DNA of 61,654 bases from Bacteroidales bacterium (GCA_015061165.1 SUXC01000016.1:1-61654); one strand, 5' to 3'; positions 38,726 through 48,384 are shown, counted from the stretch's first letter. A program made the numbers and translations. Notes: generated by a model not told the origin, from the sequence alone.

Positions 38726-39547
38726 TCACAAATTTATAACAAAAAGCGCCTTTGCATTGGCTGTTGTTACCTCATTTACGTGTTCTGGCGAGCAATTATA
38801 CACTTCTGCCAAGCGTTCAACCACATACCACATCCACTTGCTCTCGTTGCGCTTTCCACGATGAGGGACAGGTGCCATGTAAGGTGCATCCGTCTCCAAT
38901 ACCAAACGCTCCAATGGAATACCAACCAGATGCTCTGCCAACTTACAATTCTTGAAGGTCAATACACCACCAATACCCAAATAATAGCCCATATCCACCA
39001 CCTGCTTAGCCACCTCATAGCTACCACTGAAGCAGTGCATTACGCCCTTGACCGTAGGGAACTCACGAAGGATATTCAGTGTATCTTCTGTAGCGTCACG
39101 ACTGTGAATCATCACGGGTAAATGATATTGCTCTGCCCAACGCATTTGTTCGCGCAAGGCCTCGTGCTGCTGCTCCTTGAAGGTTACATCCCAATGGTAG
39201 TCAAGACCTATTTCGCCGATGGCGATGAGTTTTCTTTCGGATATTGGACGTTCCGCTATTGGATATTGGACGCCCTTCGGACTATTGGACATGCGTGCAT
39301 CAACCGCAGCTTTGAGTACTTGCAGTTGTTCTTGCCAGTCTTCTTTCACATTCTCTGGGTGCAATCCTAATGCGGGAAAAAGGTATTTGGGGTACTTGTT
39401 GCATACCTCTAAAACATCTTTTACCGACGTCTTATCTACGCCAGGCACCAAAATAGCTTCTACGCCCGAAGCTTGTTGGTCAGCCAAAAAAGCAGCCAAG
39501 TCCTCCGCATATTGCGGGTCATCTATATGGCAATGGGTATCAATCAT
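38726..39547 (-). CDS. tatD: TatD family deoxyribonuclease
   Basis: Metal-dependent hydrolase of the TatD/YcfH type (3'-5' exonuclease activity known in the family; also D-aminoacyl-tRNA deacylase-like roles proposed). The 273-residue TIM barrel has MIDTHCHIDDPQY at the start, IGEIGLDYHWD, MIHSRDATEDTL, MHCFSG and ETDAPYMAPVPHRG. Before the IGEIGLDY motif there is an insertion of about 20 residues (SPKGVQYPIAERPISERK) encoded by 7-base repeats at 39239-39274. It follows queA by 24 bases and is probably in the rlm-queA-tatD operon. Confidence 0.93.
   Translation of the reverse strand: MIDTHCHIDDPQYAEDLAAFLADQQASGVEAILVPGVDKTSVKDVLEVCNKYPKYLFPALGLHPENVKEDWQEQLQVLKAAVDARMSNSPKGVQYPIAERPISERKLIAIGEIGLDYHWDVTFKEQQHEALREQMRWAEQYHLPVMIHSRDATEDTLNILREFPTVKGVMHCFSGSYEVAKQVVDMGYYLGIGGVLTFKNCKLAEHLVGIPLERLVLETDAPYMAPVPHRGKRNESKWMWYVVERLAEVYNCSPEHVNEVTTANAKALFVINL
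39239..39274. repeat. 7-base repeats inside tatD
   Basis: GGATATT, GGACGTT, an 8-base unit, GGATATT, GGACGCC. They encode the extra loop before the IGEIGLDY motif and share GGATATT with the bglX array. Confidence 0.65.
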
Positions 39548-39563
39548 TTTGTTTGGTGTAAAG

Positions 39564-39584
39564 TTGATAGTTTAAAGTTTAAAG
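39564..39584. repeat. Three tandem 7-base repeats overlapping the queA stop codon
   Basis: GTTGATA, GTTTAAA, GTTTAAA. The queA TAA (minus strand, at 39572) lies within the array. Confidence 0.6.
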
Positions 39585-40891
39585 GCAGGTTCCTTTCGGG
39601 ACAAGATACTGCTGTCGCCGTAACTGAGGAAACGGAAGTTGTGGGAGAGAGCATAATCGTAAATCGTATGCCAATCGCCTCCCACAAAGGCACTCACCAA
39701 CAGCAATAGCGTGGATTTGGGTTGATGGAAATTGGTGATTAACTGATCCACTACACGGAACTGATACCCCGGTTTGATCATTATCTGCGTTTCGGCATGC
39801 AATGTATCTTGCTGTGTATTATCCAAATAGTCTAACAAAGCCTGCAACGCTTCGCGTGTGGAGAGTGTATGCTCTTGCTGGTAGGGCGCAAATTGCGCCA
39901 CAGATAGCGTTGTATCTTCGGAATCTGGCATTCGGAATCCAGCACACAACTCTTCTCCGATGAAATAAAGGCTCTCCAACGTGCGCATACTGGTGGTACC
40001 AACCGCTACGATATGTCCGAGGTTAGCCATGAGCGTGGCAATCGTCTCGCGTGGCACGGCGATAATCTCCGTGTGCATAGTGTGCTGGTTGGCATCCGCC
40101 ACTTTCACAGGTTGGAACGTTCCTGCTCCTACATGCAGTGTAACCTCGGCAGTCTGTATGCCTTTTTGGCGTAAGCCGTTGAGAACATTATCTGTAAAGT
40201 GAAGTCCCGCGGTGGGGGCAGCCACAGAACCTTTGATACGTGAATAGACGGTCTGGTAGGTGGTTTTGTCGCTCTCCTCAGTCTTGCGATTGAGGTATGG
40301 GGGGATAGGCAGTTCGCCTACGGCATCAAGGATCTCAGCGAAGCTGATGTTTAGAGCGCCGTTAGCTGTTAGATCGTTGCACTGCTGGATCACCTCGTTG
40401 TTAGACCGCTGCGCTGTTGGATTCCATGTGAAATGTACAGCGAAGGTGTTGCCTGTTTGTTCACCTTTCTCGGCAGAGAGGGTGATTCCTTCGCCTGAAG
40501 GGAGGTGTACGGGCAAGGATAATGCACCTGATTTCCATTTCTTGGCATTGCCAATCATACATTTCCACGTACAACCGCTGGTACTACCCAAAGACAATTG
40601 GTAATCGTGTGGCAAAAGCGGTTCAAGGCAGAAAATCTCAATCCTTGCACCCTGTGTGCCATCTTCCGACTGTTTGTGGAACTCCAATCGTGCTTGTATC
40701 ACGCGCGTGTTATTATATATAAGGAGTGAATCTGCGGATAAGTACTCGCCTATATGATAAAATTGGTCTTCACTCACTTTGCCATCGCGGTAAATGAGCA
40801 GTTTGCTCTGGTCGCGATTAGCCAAGGGATATTTGGCAATACGCTCATCGGGCAAAGGGTAGTTGTATTCTTCTATAAGGATTTCTTCCAT
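39572..40891 (-). CDS. queA: S-adenosylmethionine:tRNA ribosyltransferase-isomerase
   Basis: Queuosine-pathway enzyme: moves the ribosyl part of SAM to preQ1 in tRNA to make epoxyqueuosine. The 439-residue protein shows the family order DERIAKYP, YNNTRVIQARL, VAAPTAGLHFTD, LHVGAGTFQPV and ITNFHQPKSTLLLLVSAFVG. It is about 80 residues longer than E. coli QueA, with extra loops after residue 120; two of them (NPTAQRSNNEVIQQ and CAGFRMPDSED) fall on repetitive DNA (40349-40421; heptamers at 39919-39939). Its start overlaps the upstream methyltransferase by 19 bases. Confidence 0.95.
   Translation of the reverse strand: MEEILIEEYNYPLPDERIAKYPLANRDQSKLLIYRDGKVSEDQFYHIGEYLSADSLLIYNNTRVIQARLEFHKQSEDGTQGARIEIFCLEPLLPHDYQLSLGSTSGCTWKCMIGNAKKWKSGALSLPVHLPSGEGITLSAEKGEQTGNTFAVHFTWNPTAQRSNNEVIQQCNDLTANGALNISFAEILDAVGELPIPPYLNRKTEESDKTTYQTVYSRIKGSVAAPTAGLHFTDNVLNGLRQKGIQTAEVTLHVGAGTFQPVKVADANQHTMHTEIIAVPRETIATLMANLGHIVAVGTTSMRTLESLYFIGEELCAGFRMPDSEDTTLSVAQFAPYQQEHTLSTREALQALLDYLDNTQQDTLHAETQIMIKPGYQFRVVDQLITNFHQPKSTLLLLVSAFVGGDWHTIYDYALSHNFRFLSYGDSSILSRKEPAFKL
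39919..39939. repeat. Three tandem 7-base repeats inside queA
   Basis: CGGAATC, TGGCATT, CGGAATC in register, encoding a variable loop of QueA. Confidence 0.5.
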
Positions 40892-42042
40892 GTCTTGCGG
40901 TCGCCTTTGAAAAGTTCATACTGATTAAACATACAATCGAGGTCACCATTCACCAAGCGCACACGTTTGGCAGGGCGCAGTCCTACGCACTTGAGCGCCT
41001 CCTCGTTGCTGGAGATGATCCACGCGGTAGCGCCGTTGAACTGGTGCTTGAGCGCTGTACCCATGTCTTGGTAGAGGCGTAGCACATTCTTGTCTTGCGA
41101 TAGGCGTTCGCCGTAGGGCGGATTCATCATCACGAGCGCGCCATCGGTGTTTTTATCAGCAAGTCGTAGTTCTTCAATACGGATTTGCTTCACCTCTATA
41201 TCACGCTGTAGGTTAGCCGATTGGATATTCTTTTGAGCAGTTTGTACAGCATAAAAACCAGCATCTGAGCCATAGATCTTGTGATGGAAATCACGCTCGC
41301 GACTATCATCGTTGTACACATCTTCGAATAAGTCGGCATCGAAGGAAGCCCATTTCTCGAATGCAAACCCTTTGCGATAAATGCCCGGTGCGATGTTGCG
41401 GGCAATGAGTGCTGCCTCGATAAGCAGAGTACCCGAACCGCACATAGGGTCGTAGAAGTCGCTTTGTCCATGCCATCCTGCAAGCAGTAGCATGCCCGCA
41501 GCAAGTGCTTCGTTGATAGGCGCTTGTGTATTGGCTACGCGGTAGCCACGTTTGTGCAAACTCTCGCCCGAACTATCAAGAGAAAGGGTAACTATGTCGC
41601 CTGCAATGTGTACGTTGAGGTAGAGATCGGGGTTTGTGAGCTGCACACTGGGACGCACGCCACCATGCTCCATCCACCAATCCACTATGGCATCTTTCAC
41701 TCGGTAGGTGATGAATTGCGAGTGGCGAAACAGGTCAGAATAGACCGTTGCATCTATCTGGAACGTCGTTTTCGTGGTCATATACTGCGCCCAATCCATT
41801 TGCTTGACGTGGTCGTATATATCATCTGCTGTTTTAGCCTTGAAAGTGGCGATAGGTACTAATATGCGCGAAGCAGTACGCAAACAAAAATTCGCAGCGT
41901 AGAGCATACGTTTGTCGCCTGTGAACGACACAGCGCGACGTTGTATTTGTATATTATTGGCACCCAATTCAATCAATTCGCTTGCAAGCACTTGTTCCAA
42001 GCCCTTGAAAGTCTTTGCCAACATTTGAAATTCTTTATTCAT
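40873..42042 (-). CDS. THUMP-domain 23S rRNA/RNA methyltransferase (RlmL-like)
   Basis: SAM-dependent RNA N2-guanine methyltransferase of the RlmL/YcbY type. The 389-residue protein has an N-terminal THUMP RNA-binding region (residues 5-155), the SAM-binding FYDPMCGSGTLLIEAALIARNIAPG near residue 190 and the catalytic NPPYGERLS near residue 310. It corresponds to the N-terminal half of E. coli RlmL without the RlmK part. It heads the operon with queA (19-base overlap) and tatD; a minus-strand promoter is at 42064-42095. Confidence 0.92.
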   Translation of the reverse strand: MNKEFQMLAKTFKGLEQVLASELIELGANNIQIQRRAVSFTGDKRMLYAANFCLRTASRILVPIATFKAKTADDIYDHVKQMDWAQYMTTKTTFQIDATVYSDLFRHSQFITYRVKDAIVDWWMEHGGVRPSVQLTNPDLYLNVHIAGDIVTLSLDSSGESLHKRGYRVANTQAPINEALAAGMLLLAGWHGQSDFYDPMCGSGTLLIEAALIARNIAPGIYRKGFAFEKWASFDADLFEDVYNDDSRERDFHHKIYGSDAGFYAVQTAQKNIQSANLQRDIEVKQIRIEELRLADKNTDGALVMMNPPYGERLSQDKNVLRLYQDMGTALKHQFNGATAWIISSNEEALKCVGLRPAKRVRLVNGDLDCMFNQYELFKGDRKTWKKSL

Positions 42043-42063
42043 ACCATGATTTAAAAATACTTT

Positions 42064-42095
42064 GCAAAAGTACTACTTTTTTCTCATATATGCAA
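42064..42095 (-). promoter_or_regulatory. Promoter of the methyltransferase-queA-tatD operon
   Basis: Minus strand: TTG at 42093-42095, a 20-base spacer, TACTTTTGC at 42064-42072. Confidence 0.7.
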
Positions 42096-42201
42096 GAATT
42101 AGATGAAAAATATATGTGCTTCATCCTTTTCTCGTGTTATTTGATTGTTTGCATCGTGAACACAACGATTTAACTGATTTAACGAAAAACAAATACCAAA
42201 A

Positions 42202-42232
42202 ATAGGCACAGATGCGAATGATCTGTGCCTAT
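42202..42232 (-). terminator. metG terminator
   Basis: A 12-bp perfect stem (42202-42213 with 42221-42232) followed on the minus strand by a T-rich run, about 45 bases after the metG stop codon. Confidence 0.8.
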
Positions 42233-42278
42233 CAGAATGATTATACAGCGTGTTTTACACTATTTGGCTGCTATAGAA

Positions 42279-44354
42279 TTATCCTACTTGGCTGCCGTTC
42301 TTGACAGGAGCAGTGACCGTGGTAACAACTAACTTACCGTCCGCATTCACCGCAGAAAGAATCATACCTTGCGACTCAATGCCCATCATCTTACGTGGAG
42401 GGAAATTGGCAATAAACAACACCTGTTTACCAATCAACACCGATGGGTCAGGATAACTCTGCGCAATACCCGAAAGAATCGTTCTGCCACCCATGCCATC
42501 GTCCAAACGGAACTGCAACAGACGGTCAGACTTCTTCACAGGCTGGCAATCCAACACAGTCGCCACACGGATATCCATCTTGCTGAACTCATCAATATTC
42601 GTAGCTTCCTTAATAGGCTCAGGTTGCCAATTGCGAAGAGCCTCTTGCTTCTCCGCCTCCTCGTTGGCCGCCTTGATAGCAGCAAGGCGGTCGAGTTGCG
42701 CTTGGATAGTAGCATCCTCAATTTTCTCGAAGAGGAGGGATACTTCGCTGAGTTCTTGACCCTCATGGAGCAGATTGATATTGCCGAGTTTCTCCCATTG
42801 GAGTTCGGTCATTGAGAGCATGTTGCGTAGTTTAGCGGATGAGAATGGCAGGAATGGTTCGAATGCAATGCTCAGGTTAGCTGCGATTTGCAACGCAAGG
42901 TGCAAGATAGTAGCAGTGCGCTCCATATCCGTCTTAGCCACCTTCCAAGGCTCGGTGTCCGCAAGATACTTATTACCAATACGCGCGAGGTTCATTGCCT
43001 CCTTTTGAGCATCGCGGAAACGGAAGTCATTGAGCAGTTTCTCGACCTCAGTCTTCACATTCTGGAACTCAGCAATAGTGGTTTGGTCGTACTCGTTGAA
43101 CGTACCCGCCGCAGGTAGTTTACCATCGAAATACTTTTTGGTAAGCACCAAAGCACGGTTTACGAAGTTGCCATAGATAGCCACCAACTCGTTATTATTG
43201 CGCGCTTGGAAGTCTGCCCAAGTGAAGTCGTTGTCCTTGGTCTCAGGCGCATTGGCAGTCAGCACATAACGCAATACGTCTTGCTTATTAGGGAAATCCA
43301 CTAAATACTCGTTGAGCCATACAGCCCAATTGCGCGAGGTAGAAATCTTGTCGCCCTCAAGATTGAGGAACTCGTTGGAAGGTACATTATCGGGCAATAT
43401 GTAGCTGCCCTCAGCCTTGAGCATCGTTGGGAATACAATGCAGTGGAAGACGATATTGTCCTTACCAATAAAGTGAATGAGGCGAGTGGATGGGTCTTTC
43501 CACCATGTCTCCCACGCGCCAAACTGCTCGGGGTGAGCATCGCAAAGTTCCTTGGTATTAGAGATATAGCCGATAGGCGCATCAAACCACACATACAAGA
43601 CCTTACCCTCAGCACCCTCAACAGGCACAGGGATTCCCCAATCGAGGTCGCGGGTCACGGCACGAGGACGCAAACCGCCATCTAACCAAGACTTGCATTG
43701 TCCATACACATTGGGACGCCACTCTTTGTGCTCCTGCAAAATCCACTGCTCAAGCCATGATTGATATTGGTCGAGAGGCAGGTACCAATGCTTGGTCTCC
43801 TTCTTGGTCAGTGGGTTGCCGTTGATAGCATTGTATGGATTGATAAGCTCATCGGGCGAAAGAGTAGCACCACACTTCTCGCATTGGTCGCCATAGGCAC
43901 CCGCAGCATGACAACGAGGACACTCGCCACGGATATTACGGTCGGTGAGGAACTCCTGCGTCTCAGGGTCGTAGAACTGCTCGGATGTTTGCTCTATGAA
44001 TTTGCCCTCATCATACAACTTGCGGAAGAAATCCGAAGCCAACTGATGGTGCGTTTGGCTCGTGGTGCGGGAATAGACATCAAACGAAATGCCAAAACCC
44101 TCGAAAGAGTCCTTGATAATCTTGTGGTAGCGATCTACCACCTCTTGAGTCGTAATGCCCTCCTTGCGTGCGCGGATGGTAACAGGTACGCCATGCTCAT
44201 CGCTACCACCTACAAATAGGACATTCTCGCCCTTGAGGCGTAAGTAGCGGACATAGATGTCGGCTGGTACATAGACACCCGCCAAGTGACCAATGTGCAC
44301 AGGACCATTGGCATACGGAAGGGCTGTGGTTACAAGTGTTCGTTGAAAAGACAT
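42279..44354 (-). CDS. metG: Methionyl-tRNA synthetase
   Basis: Class I synthetase charging initiator and elongator tRNA-Met. The 691-residue protein has the HIGH motif in [11 protein letters not shown] near residue 18, a zinc knuckle with CPRC and CEKC around residues 144-161, the KMSKS-equivalent KISTSRNW near residue 339, the anticodon-binding helices, and a C-terminal tRNA-binding OB domain (residues 585-691, [20 protein letters not shown]) for dimerization. Size matches Bacteroidota MetRS. It lies 55 bases after cdaA, with a heptamer array in the gap. Confidence 0.97.
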   Translation of the reverse strand: MSFQRTLVTTALPYANGPVHIGHLAGVYVPADIYVRYLRLKGENVLFVGGSDEHGVPVTIRARKEGITTQEVVDRYHKIIKDSFEGFGISFDVYSRTTSQTHHQLASDFFRKLYDEGKFIEQTSEQFYDPETQEFLTDRNIRGECPRCHAAGAYGDQCEKCGATLSPDELINPYNAINGNPLTKKETKHWYLPLDQYQSWLEQWILQEHKEWRPNVYGQCKSWLDGGLRPRAVTRDLDWGIPVPVEGAEGKVLYVWFDAPIGYISNTKELCDAHPEQFGAWETWWKDPSTRLIHFIGKDNIVFHCIVFPTMLKAEGSYILPDNVPSNEFLNLEGDKISTSRNWAVWLNEYLVDFPNKQDVLRYVLTANAPETKDNDFTWADFQARNNNELVAIYGNFVNRALVLTKKYFDGKLPAAGTFNEYDQTTIAEFQNVKTEVEKLLNDFRFRDAQKEAMNLARIGNKYLADTEPWKVAKTDMERTATILHLALQIAANLSIAFEPFLPFSSAKLRNMLSMTELQWEKLGNINLLHEGQELSEVSLLFEKIEDATIQAQLDRLAAIKAANEEAEKQEALRNWQPEPIKEATNIDEFSKMDIRVATVLDCQPVKKSDRLLQFRLDDGMGGRTILSGIAQSYPDPSVLIGKQVLFIANFPPRKMMGIESQGMILSAVNADGKLVVTTVTAPVKNGSQVG

Positions 44355-44357
44355 AGT

Positions 44358-44392
44358 AATTTACGATTTGACTATTTACAATTTACGATTTA
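44358..44392. repeat. Five tandem 7-base repeats upstream of metG
   Basis: AATTTAC, GATTTGA, CTATTTA, CAATTTA, CGATTTA, directly 5' of the metG start codon (minus strand). The same words appear at 36632-36666. Confidence 0.75.
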
Positions 44393-44409
44393 TTTACAAT
44401 TGAGTTATT

Positions 44410-45198
44410 TCATTTTCTCGGGTTTGTGGATTCGTTAATGCCGAAGGCGGGAGCAAGGTAGTTATGCTCCAGTTCGTTGGTTGTCACGGACATAATCTTA
44501 TCTCCCTGAGCCACCGAAATCTTGCCCGTTTCCTCAGAGACAACGATAGCCAAAGCATCCGTTTTCTCGGTCAGGCCAAGGGCAGCACGGTGGCGCAATC
44601 CATATGACTTGGGCAAGTCTTGGCGTTTGGACACAGGCAAAATACATGCCGCAGCATGGATACGCCCCGCAGAAATAATCATAGCACCATCGTGCAGAGG
44701 GGTGTTCTTGAAAAAGATATTCTCAATGATACGCACCGATATGGCAGCATCCACTACCTCGCCCGTATCACTATACTCACTCAGCCCCTGCTGATTAGCA
44801 ATCACAATGAGCGCACCCGTCTTAGAAGCAGACATGTGCGAACAAGCCAACACAATACTATCAATCATACGCTGCGCCGTCCCAACATGGCGCGTCCTGG
44901 ACCAATGGCGACGGATACGCTCCATATTGAAACGCGCACCTATACCATAGAAAAAAGAACGAATCTCCGTCTGGAAAATAATCACCAACGCCACTGCACC
45001 CACACTAATAAAACGCTCAAAGAGTGCGCCAGTTAGCTCTAAATCAAACACATAGCTCACCAACATCCACGTAAGAACAAACGCTAAGATACCCCAAAAC
45101 AGGTTGCTGGCACCCGACTTGCGCAAGAGCTGATACGCACCAAAAAGAATGGTGGCTACCATGAGAATATCAATGATGTCTTTGATTCCAATGTACAT
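44410..45198 (-). CDS. cdaA: Diadenylate cyclase CdaA
   Basis: Makes the second messenger cyclic di-AMP from two ATP. The 262-residue protein has three membrane helices in residues 5-80 and a DisA_N cyclase domain (about 100-240) with the catalytic DGAMII and RHRAAL motifs. This is the CdaA/DacA membrane type. In Firmicutes c-di-AMP controls potassium and cell-wall balance; a K+/H+ antiporter with a TrkA-C domain, a known c-di-AMP binding fold, is encoded at 6638-8248. No CdaR or phosphodiesterase is in the window. It lies 26 bases after folP. Confidence 0.95.
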   Translation of the reverse strand: MYIGIKDIIDILMVATILFGAYQLLRKSGASNLFWGILAFVLTWMLVSYVFDLELTGALFERFISVGAVALVIIFQTEIRSFFYGIGARFNMERIRRHWSRTRHVGTAQRMIDSIVLACSHMSASKTGALIVIANQQGLSEYSDTGEVVDAAISVRIIENIFFKNTPLHDGAMIISAGRIHAAACILPVSKRQDLPKSYGLRHRAALGLTEKTDALAIVVSEETGKISVAQGDKIMSVTTNELEHNYLAPAFGINESTNPRK

Positions 45199-45201
45199 GA
45201 G

Positions 45202-45236
45202 AGTTATAAGTTATGAGTTATAAGTTATGAGTTATG
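45202..45236. repeat. Five tandem 7-base repeats overlapping the folP stop codon
   Basis: AGTTATA, AGTTATG, AGTTATA, AGTTATG, AGTTATG. The array fills the folP-cdaA gap, and the folP TAA (minus strand, 45225-45227) lies inside it. Confidence 0.9.
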
Positions 45237-46031
45237 AGTGAGCTGAAAAATGTTTATGGCTTGGTGCGCAGCTGCGACATCGTGGACACGCAATATGTGA
45301 GCACCGCGCTCCAGCGCTAAGGTATTGGCAGCAATAGTGGCAGCCAACACCTCATCAGGGGTAGTTTGCAATGGCTTGTATAGCATAGACTTGCGCGACA
45401 CACCTACCAACACAGGGGCACACAATGTTTGCAGCACTTCCAATTGATTCAACAGGGCATAGTTCTGCTCCATCGTCTTGCCAAATCCAAAGCCCGGGTC
45501 AATAATCACATCGGCTACGCCACGGCGATGAAGCTGATCCATATACTGCTGAAGAAAATGCAATACCTCCACCATAACAGGTTCTGCCGTGGGTTGCGCA
45601 TGCGTGAGAACATACGGTACATGATGCCGCGCCACAAGGTCCCACATATTGGGGGCTGCCTTTGCACCCGACACATCGTTGATAATATCCGCACCGTGAG
45701 CAATAGCTCGCTCAGCAACCTCCGCACGAAAAGTATCCACAGAGATAGGCACATCATGCCAATGGTGACGAATCATATCCAATCCACGAGAGAGGAGTTG
45801 CCACTCAGTGGCAGTATCCACAGGCGTGGAGTTGGGTCGCGTGGAGCAAGCTCCTAAATCCAATATATCCGCCCCCGAACGCAACGCCTCCTCTACATGC
45901 GACAACAAATCAGACTCATGCGACACATCGCACGACGTATAAAAACTATCGGGCGAAAAATTGATGATAGCCATCACGCGAGGACGCGACAAACTCATCA
46001 ATCGGTTGCGTATCAAGAGCGACAATTCCAT
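45225..46031 (-). CDS. folP: Dihydropteroate synthase
   Basis: Folate-pathway enzyme joining para-aminobenzoate to dihydropterin pyrophosphate; the sulfonamide target. The 268-residue TIM barrel shows PRVMAIINFSPDSFY, the pterin/pABA loop region ILDLGACSTRP (where most have GGESTRPG), NDVSGAK and DPGFGFGKTMEQN, then VGVSRKSM. The frame opens at 46145, but MELSLLIRNRLMSLSRP at 46031 aligns with the known family start. The -7 box lies only seven bases before this ATG. It begins the folP-cdaA-metG leftward set. Confidence 0.93.
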   Translation of the reverse strand: MELSLLIRNRLMSLSRPRVMAIINFSPDSFYTSCDVSHESDLLSHVEEALRSGADILDLGACSTRPNSTPVDTATEWQLLSRGLDMIRHHWHDVPISVDTFRAEVAERAIAHGADIINDVSGAKAAPNMWDLVARHHVPYVLTHAQPTAEPVMVEVLHFLQQYMDQLHRRGVADVIIDPGFGFGKTMEQNYALLNQLEVLQTLCAPVLVGVSRKSMLYKPLQTTPDEVLAATIAANTLALERGAHILRVHDVAAAHQAINIFQLTHNS

Positions 46032-46038
46032 TTGACCT

Positions 46039-46071
46039 GCAAAATTACAAAAAATATTGGGATTACACCAA
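46039..46071 (-). promoter_or_regulatory. folP promoter with a very short leader
   Basis: Minus strand: TTG at 46069-46071, a 21-base spacer, TAATTTTGC at 46039-46047. The start codon at 46031 would be almost at the transcription start. Confidence 0.6.
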
Positions 46072-46172
46072 GTTTTTGGCAAAAAGAGTACAAAAAAAGT
46101 GCGTTTTTTTAGGAAAAAGAGGTTTTTCGTTACTTTTTTACCCATTTTTTAGGTTATGTGAGTTTTTTTTTG

Positions 46173-46181
46173 TAACTTTGC
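46173..46181 (+). promoter_or_regulatory. -7 box of the gldJ-like gene
   Basis: TAACTTTGC at 46173-46181, divergent from the folP promoter; no clear TTG is seen at the -33 position. Confidence 0.55.
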
Positions 46182-46219
46182 AGGCTGAAATGAAAAGTGA
46201 ATATATTTTTGCAAAAATT

Positions 46220-47872
46220 ATGAATACAAAAACGAAAATTGTACTTTTAAGTTTGGTGGCTATTTTGAGTGCTTGCCAAACAAACACAAGCGATTTGACT
46301 ACAACGAAGTCCTACCTAACAGGTGCAAAGAACTTCGATCCTAAAACCATTAACTTTCAAGCCTTCGCAGGAAATACTATCGTATCACCTCCCGGTATGC
46401 TGCTGATTCCTGGCGGTTCGTTTACTATCGGTCAGATGGATGAGTTTATCACTGCTCCACACAATAGCGAACGCCGTACATTGACCGTAAGTTCATTCTA
46501 TATGGACAAATATGAAGTAACCAACTTAGGTTGGCGCGAATATGTGGATTGGATGTCATACGTGTTTGGCGAATACAACGCCGACATAGTAGAAGCAACC
46601 ATTCCAGATACGTTGGTATGGCGCAATGAGATGGCATACAACGAGCCATACGTGGATAGCTATTTCCGTCACCCTGCATACAGCTTCTATCCTGTAGTAG
46701 GCGTGAGTTGGGATCAAGCTATGGCATACTGCCAATGGCGCACCGATCGCGTGAATGAGCGTTTGATGGTAGAGGGCAAATACCTTGAGCCATTCCCATA
46801 CGATAAAGTGGGACCTAAATGCTATATGAATGAACAAGAAATTGAGGACTTCCTCAAACGTAATGAAGACCATCCTGAATACGCTCAATACGAAAAAGAG
46901 GCAGTAGAAGTACCTTATCATATAGCTAAGGAATGTGGCTACGAAGGAACCGAAGTGCCTGCAGAGAATGGTGGAGTATCTACAGTAACCATGTACCGCT
47001 TGCCATATCAATGGGTGAGAGACCAATTTGTGTTTAACACAGAGAAATACTTGATGTCTAACAAATACACCCCAACCATGGGCAAAAGCGCACGCAAAGA
47101 TGCCAATGGTCATGACCGAAAGATTACAAGTTCAGATGGTGTGTTAGTAACAGGCTATCGCCTGCCAACCGAAGCAGAATGGGAATATGCAGCATTTGCA
47201 CCTATAGCTGACGAAGAGAACTACGGTAGCCCTACCGATGGAAAGATCTATCCTTGGTCAGGTCTTCACCCACGTGACTTGGGCAAGAAAGGTAAAGGTC
47301 AGATGATGGCTAATTTTGTTCGCGGTCGAGGCGACCTGATGGGCATTGCTGGCGCACCTAATGATGGCTATGTAATCACTGCACCAGTAGATGCGTTTGC
47401 CGCTAACGACTTTGGTTTGTACAACATGGCAGGCAATGTCAATGAATGGGTATTGGACGTATATCGTGAGACTACTTTTGGCGTAATGTCAGAGTATAAC
47501 CCTTATCGTGGTAATGTGTATACAAAGATCAATCGTGATAGTCTAACCGCAACTGGCTGTCTGACCGTTGAGTACACAGCAGCCGATGATAAGCGTAATT
47601 ACAAAGATGGCGATATGACATCTCGTCTGGATACAGACTATCCATTAGACACTACTGGATTGAGTGAGGAGCAAATGATGGAGGTGAAAATAGACCCAAC
47701 CGACATATTGGCTCCACAAATCACTAACAACGCGCGCGTATATAAAGGTGGTTCTTGGAACGATCGTATCTATTGGCTCAACCCAACTACCCGCCGCTAT
47801 ATGGACCAAAGCAAAGCATCCTGCACCGTTGGTTTCCGTTGCGCTATGAGCGTACTGGGCGACCAAAACTAA
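46220..47872 (+). CDS. gldJ: GldJ-like SUMF1-family lipoprotein
   Basis: A 550-residue outer-membrane lipoprotein (lipobox LSAC near residue 16) of the GldJ/GldK group, which supports type IX secretion and, where present, gliding. It has the FGE-sulfatase fold: MLLIPGGSFTIGQ, MDKYEVTNLGWREYVDWM, DTLVWRNEMAYNE, RHPAYSFYPVVGVSWDQAM, RLPTEAEWEYAAFAP and NVNEWVLDVYRE. The RNEMAYNE...RHPAY stretch is closer to GldJ than to GldK, to my knowledge. The ATG at 46220 gives the lipoprotein signal; the frame is open upstream to 46076. Presence of GldJ suggests, but does not prove, a type IX system. Confidence 0.85.
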   Translation: MNTKTKIVLLSLVAILSACQTNTSDLTTTKSYLTGAKNFDPKTINFQAFAGNTIVSPPGMLLIPGGSFTIGQMDEFITAPHNSERRTLTVSSFYMDKYEVTNLGWREYVDWMSYVFGEYNADIVEATIPDTLVWRNEMAYNEPYVDSYFRHPAYSFYPVVGVSWDQAMAYCQWRTDRVNERLMVEGKYLEPFPYDKVGPKCYMNEQEIEDFLKRNEDHPEYAQYEKEAVEVPYHIAKECGYEGTEVPAENGGVSTVTMYRLPYQWVRDQFVFNTEKYLMSNKYTPTMGKSARKDANGHDRKITSSDGVLVTGYRLPTEAEWEYAAFAPIADEENYGSPTDGKIYPWSGLHPRDLGKKGKGQMMANFVRGRGDLMGIAGAPNDGYVITAPVDAFAANDFGLYNMAGNVNEWVLDVYRETTFGVMSEYNPYRGNVYTKINRDSLTATGCLTVEYTAADDKRNYKDGDMTSRLDTDYPLDTTGLSEEQMMEVKIDPTDILAPQITNNARVYKGGSWNDRIYWLNPTTRRYMDQSKASCTVGFRCAMSVLGDQN

Positions 47873-47928
47873 TAAAGAACATTTTGTTACTAAAGAATAA
47901 GCAATAACAACATTATAACTATACCATT

Positions 47929-48306
47929 ATGAATATCCCAGCAGAATTGCGCTACACCAAAGAGCACGAATGGATTCGTGTAGAAGGTGATGTAGCATAC
48001 GTAGGCATTACGGATTATGCACAATCTGAATTAGGCGAGATCGTATTTGTGGACATTAACACAGAAGGCGAAACCGTCAATCAAAACGAGGTATTCGGCT
48101 CCGTTGAAGCTGTAAAAACCGTAAGCGACTTGAATATGCCCGTAACAGGCGAAGTGCTCGAAGTGAACGAAACGATTAACGACCAGCCTGAGTTGGTGAA
48201 CAACGATCCATACGGAGAGGGTTGGATGATTAAGATTCAAGTGGCAGACCACGCAGAGTTAGACACACTGCTTGATGCTGCGGCTTATCAAGCTCTCATA
48301 GGATAA
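47929..48306 (+). CDS. gcvH: Glycine cleavage system H protein
   Basis: Lipoyl carrier shuttling the aminomethyl group between the P, T and L proteins of glycine cleavage. The 125-residue protein has YTKEHEWIR at the start and the lipoylation site in [13 protein letters not shown], with Lys near residue 64. Length is standard. It lies 56 bases after gldJ and ahead of a strong bidirectional terminator. No gcvP, gcvT or lipoate ligase is nearby. Confidence 0.97.
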   Translation: MNIPAELRYTKEHEWIRVEGDVAYVGITDYAQSELGEIVFVDINTEGETVNQNEVFGSVEAVKTVSDLNMPVTGEVLEVNETINDQPELVNNDPYGEGWMIKIQVADHAELDTLLDAAAYQALIG

Positions 48307-48320
48307 GATAGAGTGAATCA

Positions 48321-48364
48321 CATAACAAAAAAGACCAGTCGCAAGATTGGTCTTTTTTGTTATG
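48321..48364. terminator. Strong bidirectional terminator between gcvH and DUF4270
   Basis: A 20-bp stem (48321-48340 with 48345-48364, one G-T pair), loop GCAA, with A and T runs built into the stem. Confidence 0.85.
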
Positions 48365-48384
48365 TTAGCATATTACTTATTGTA

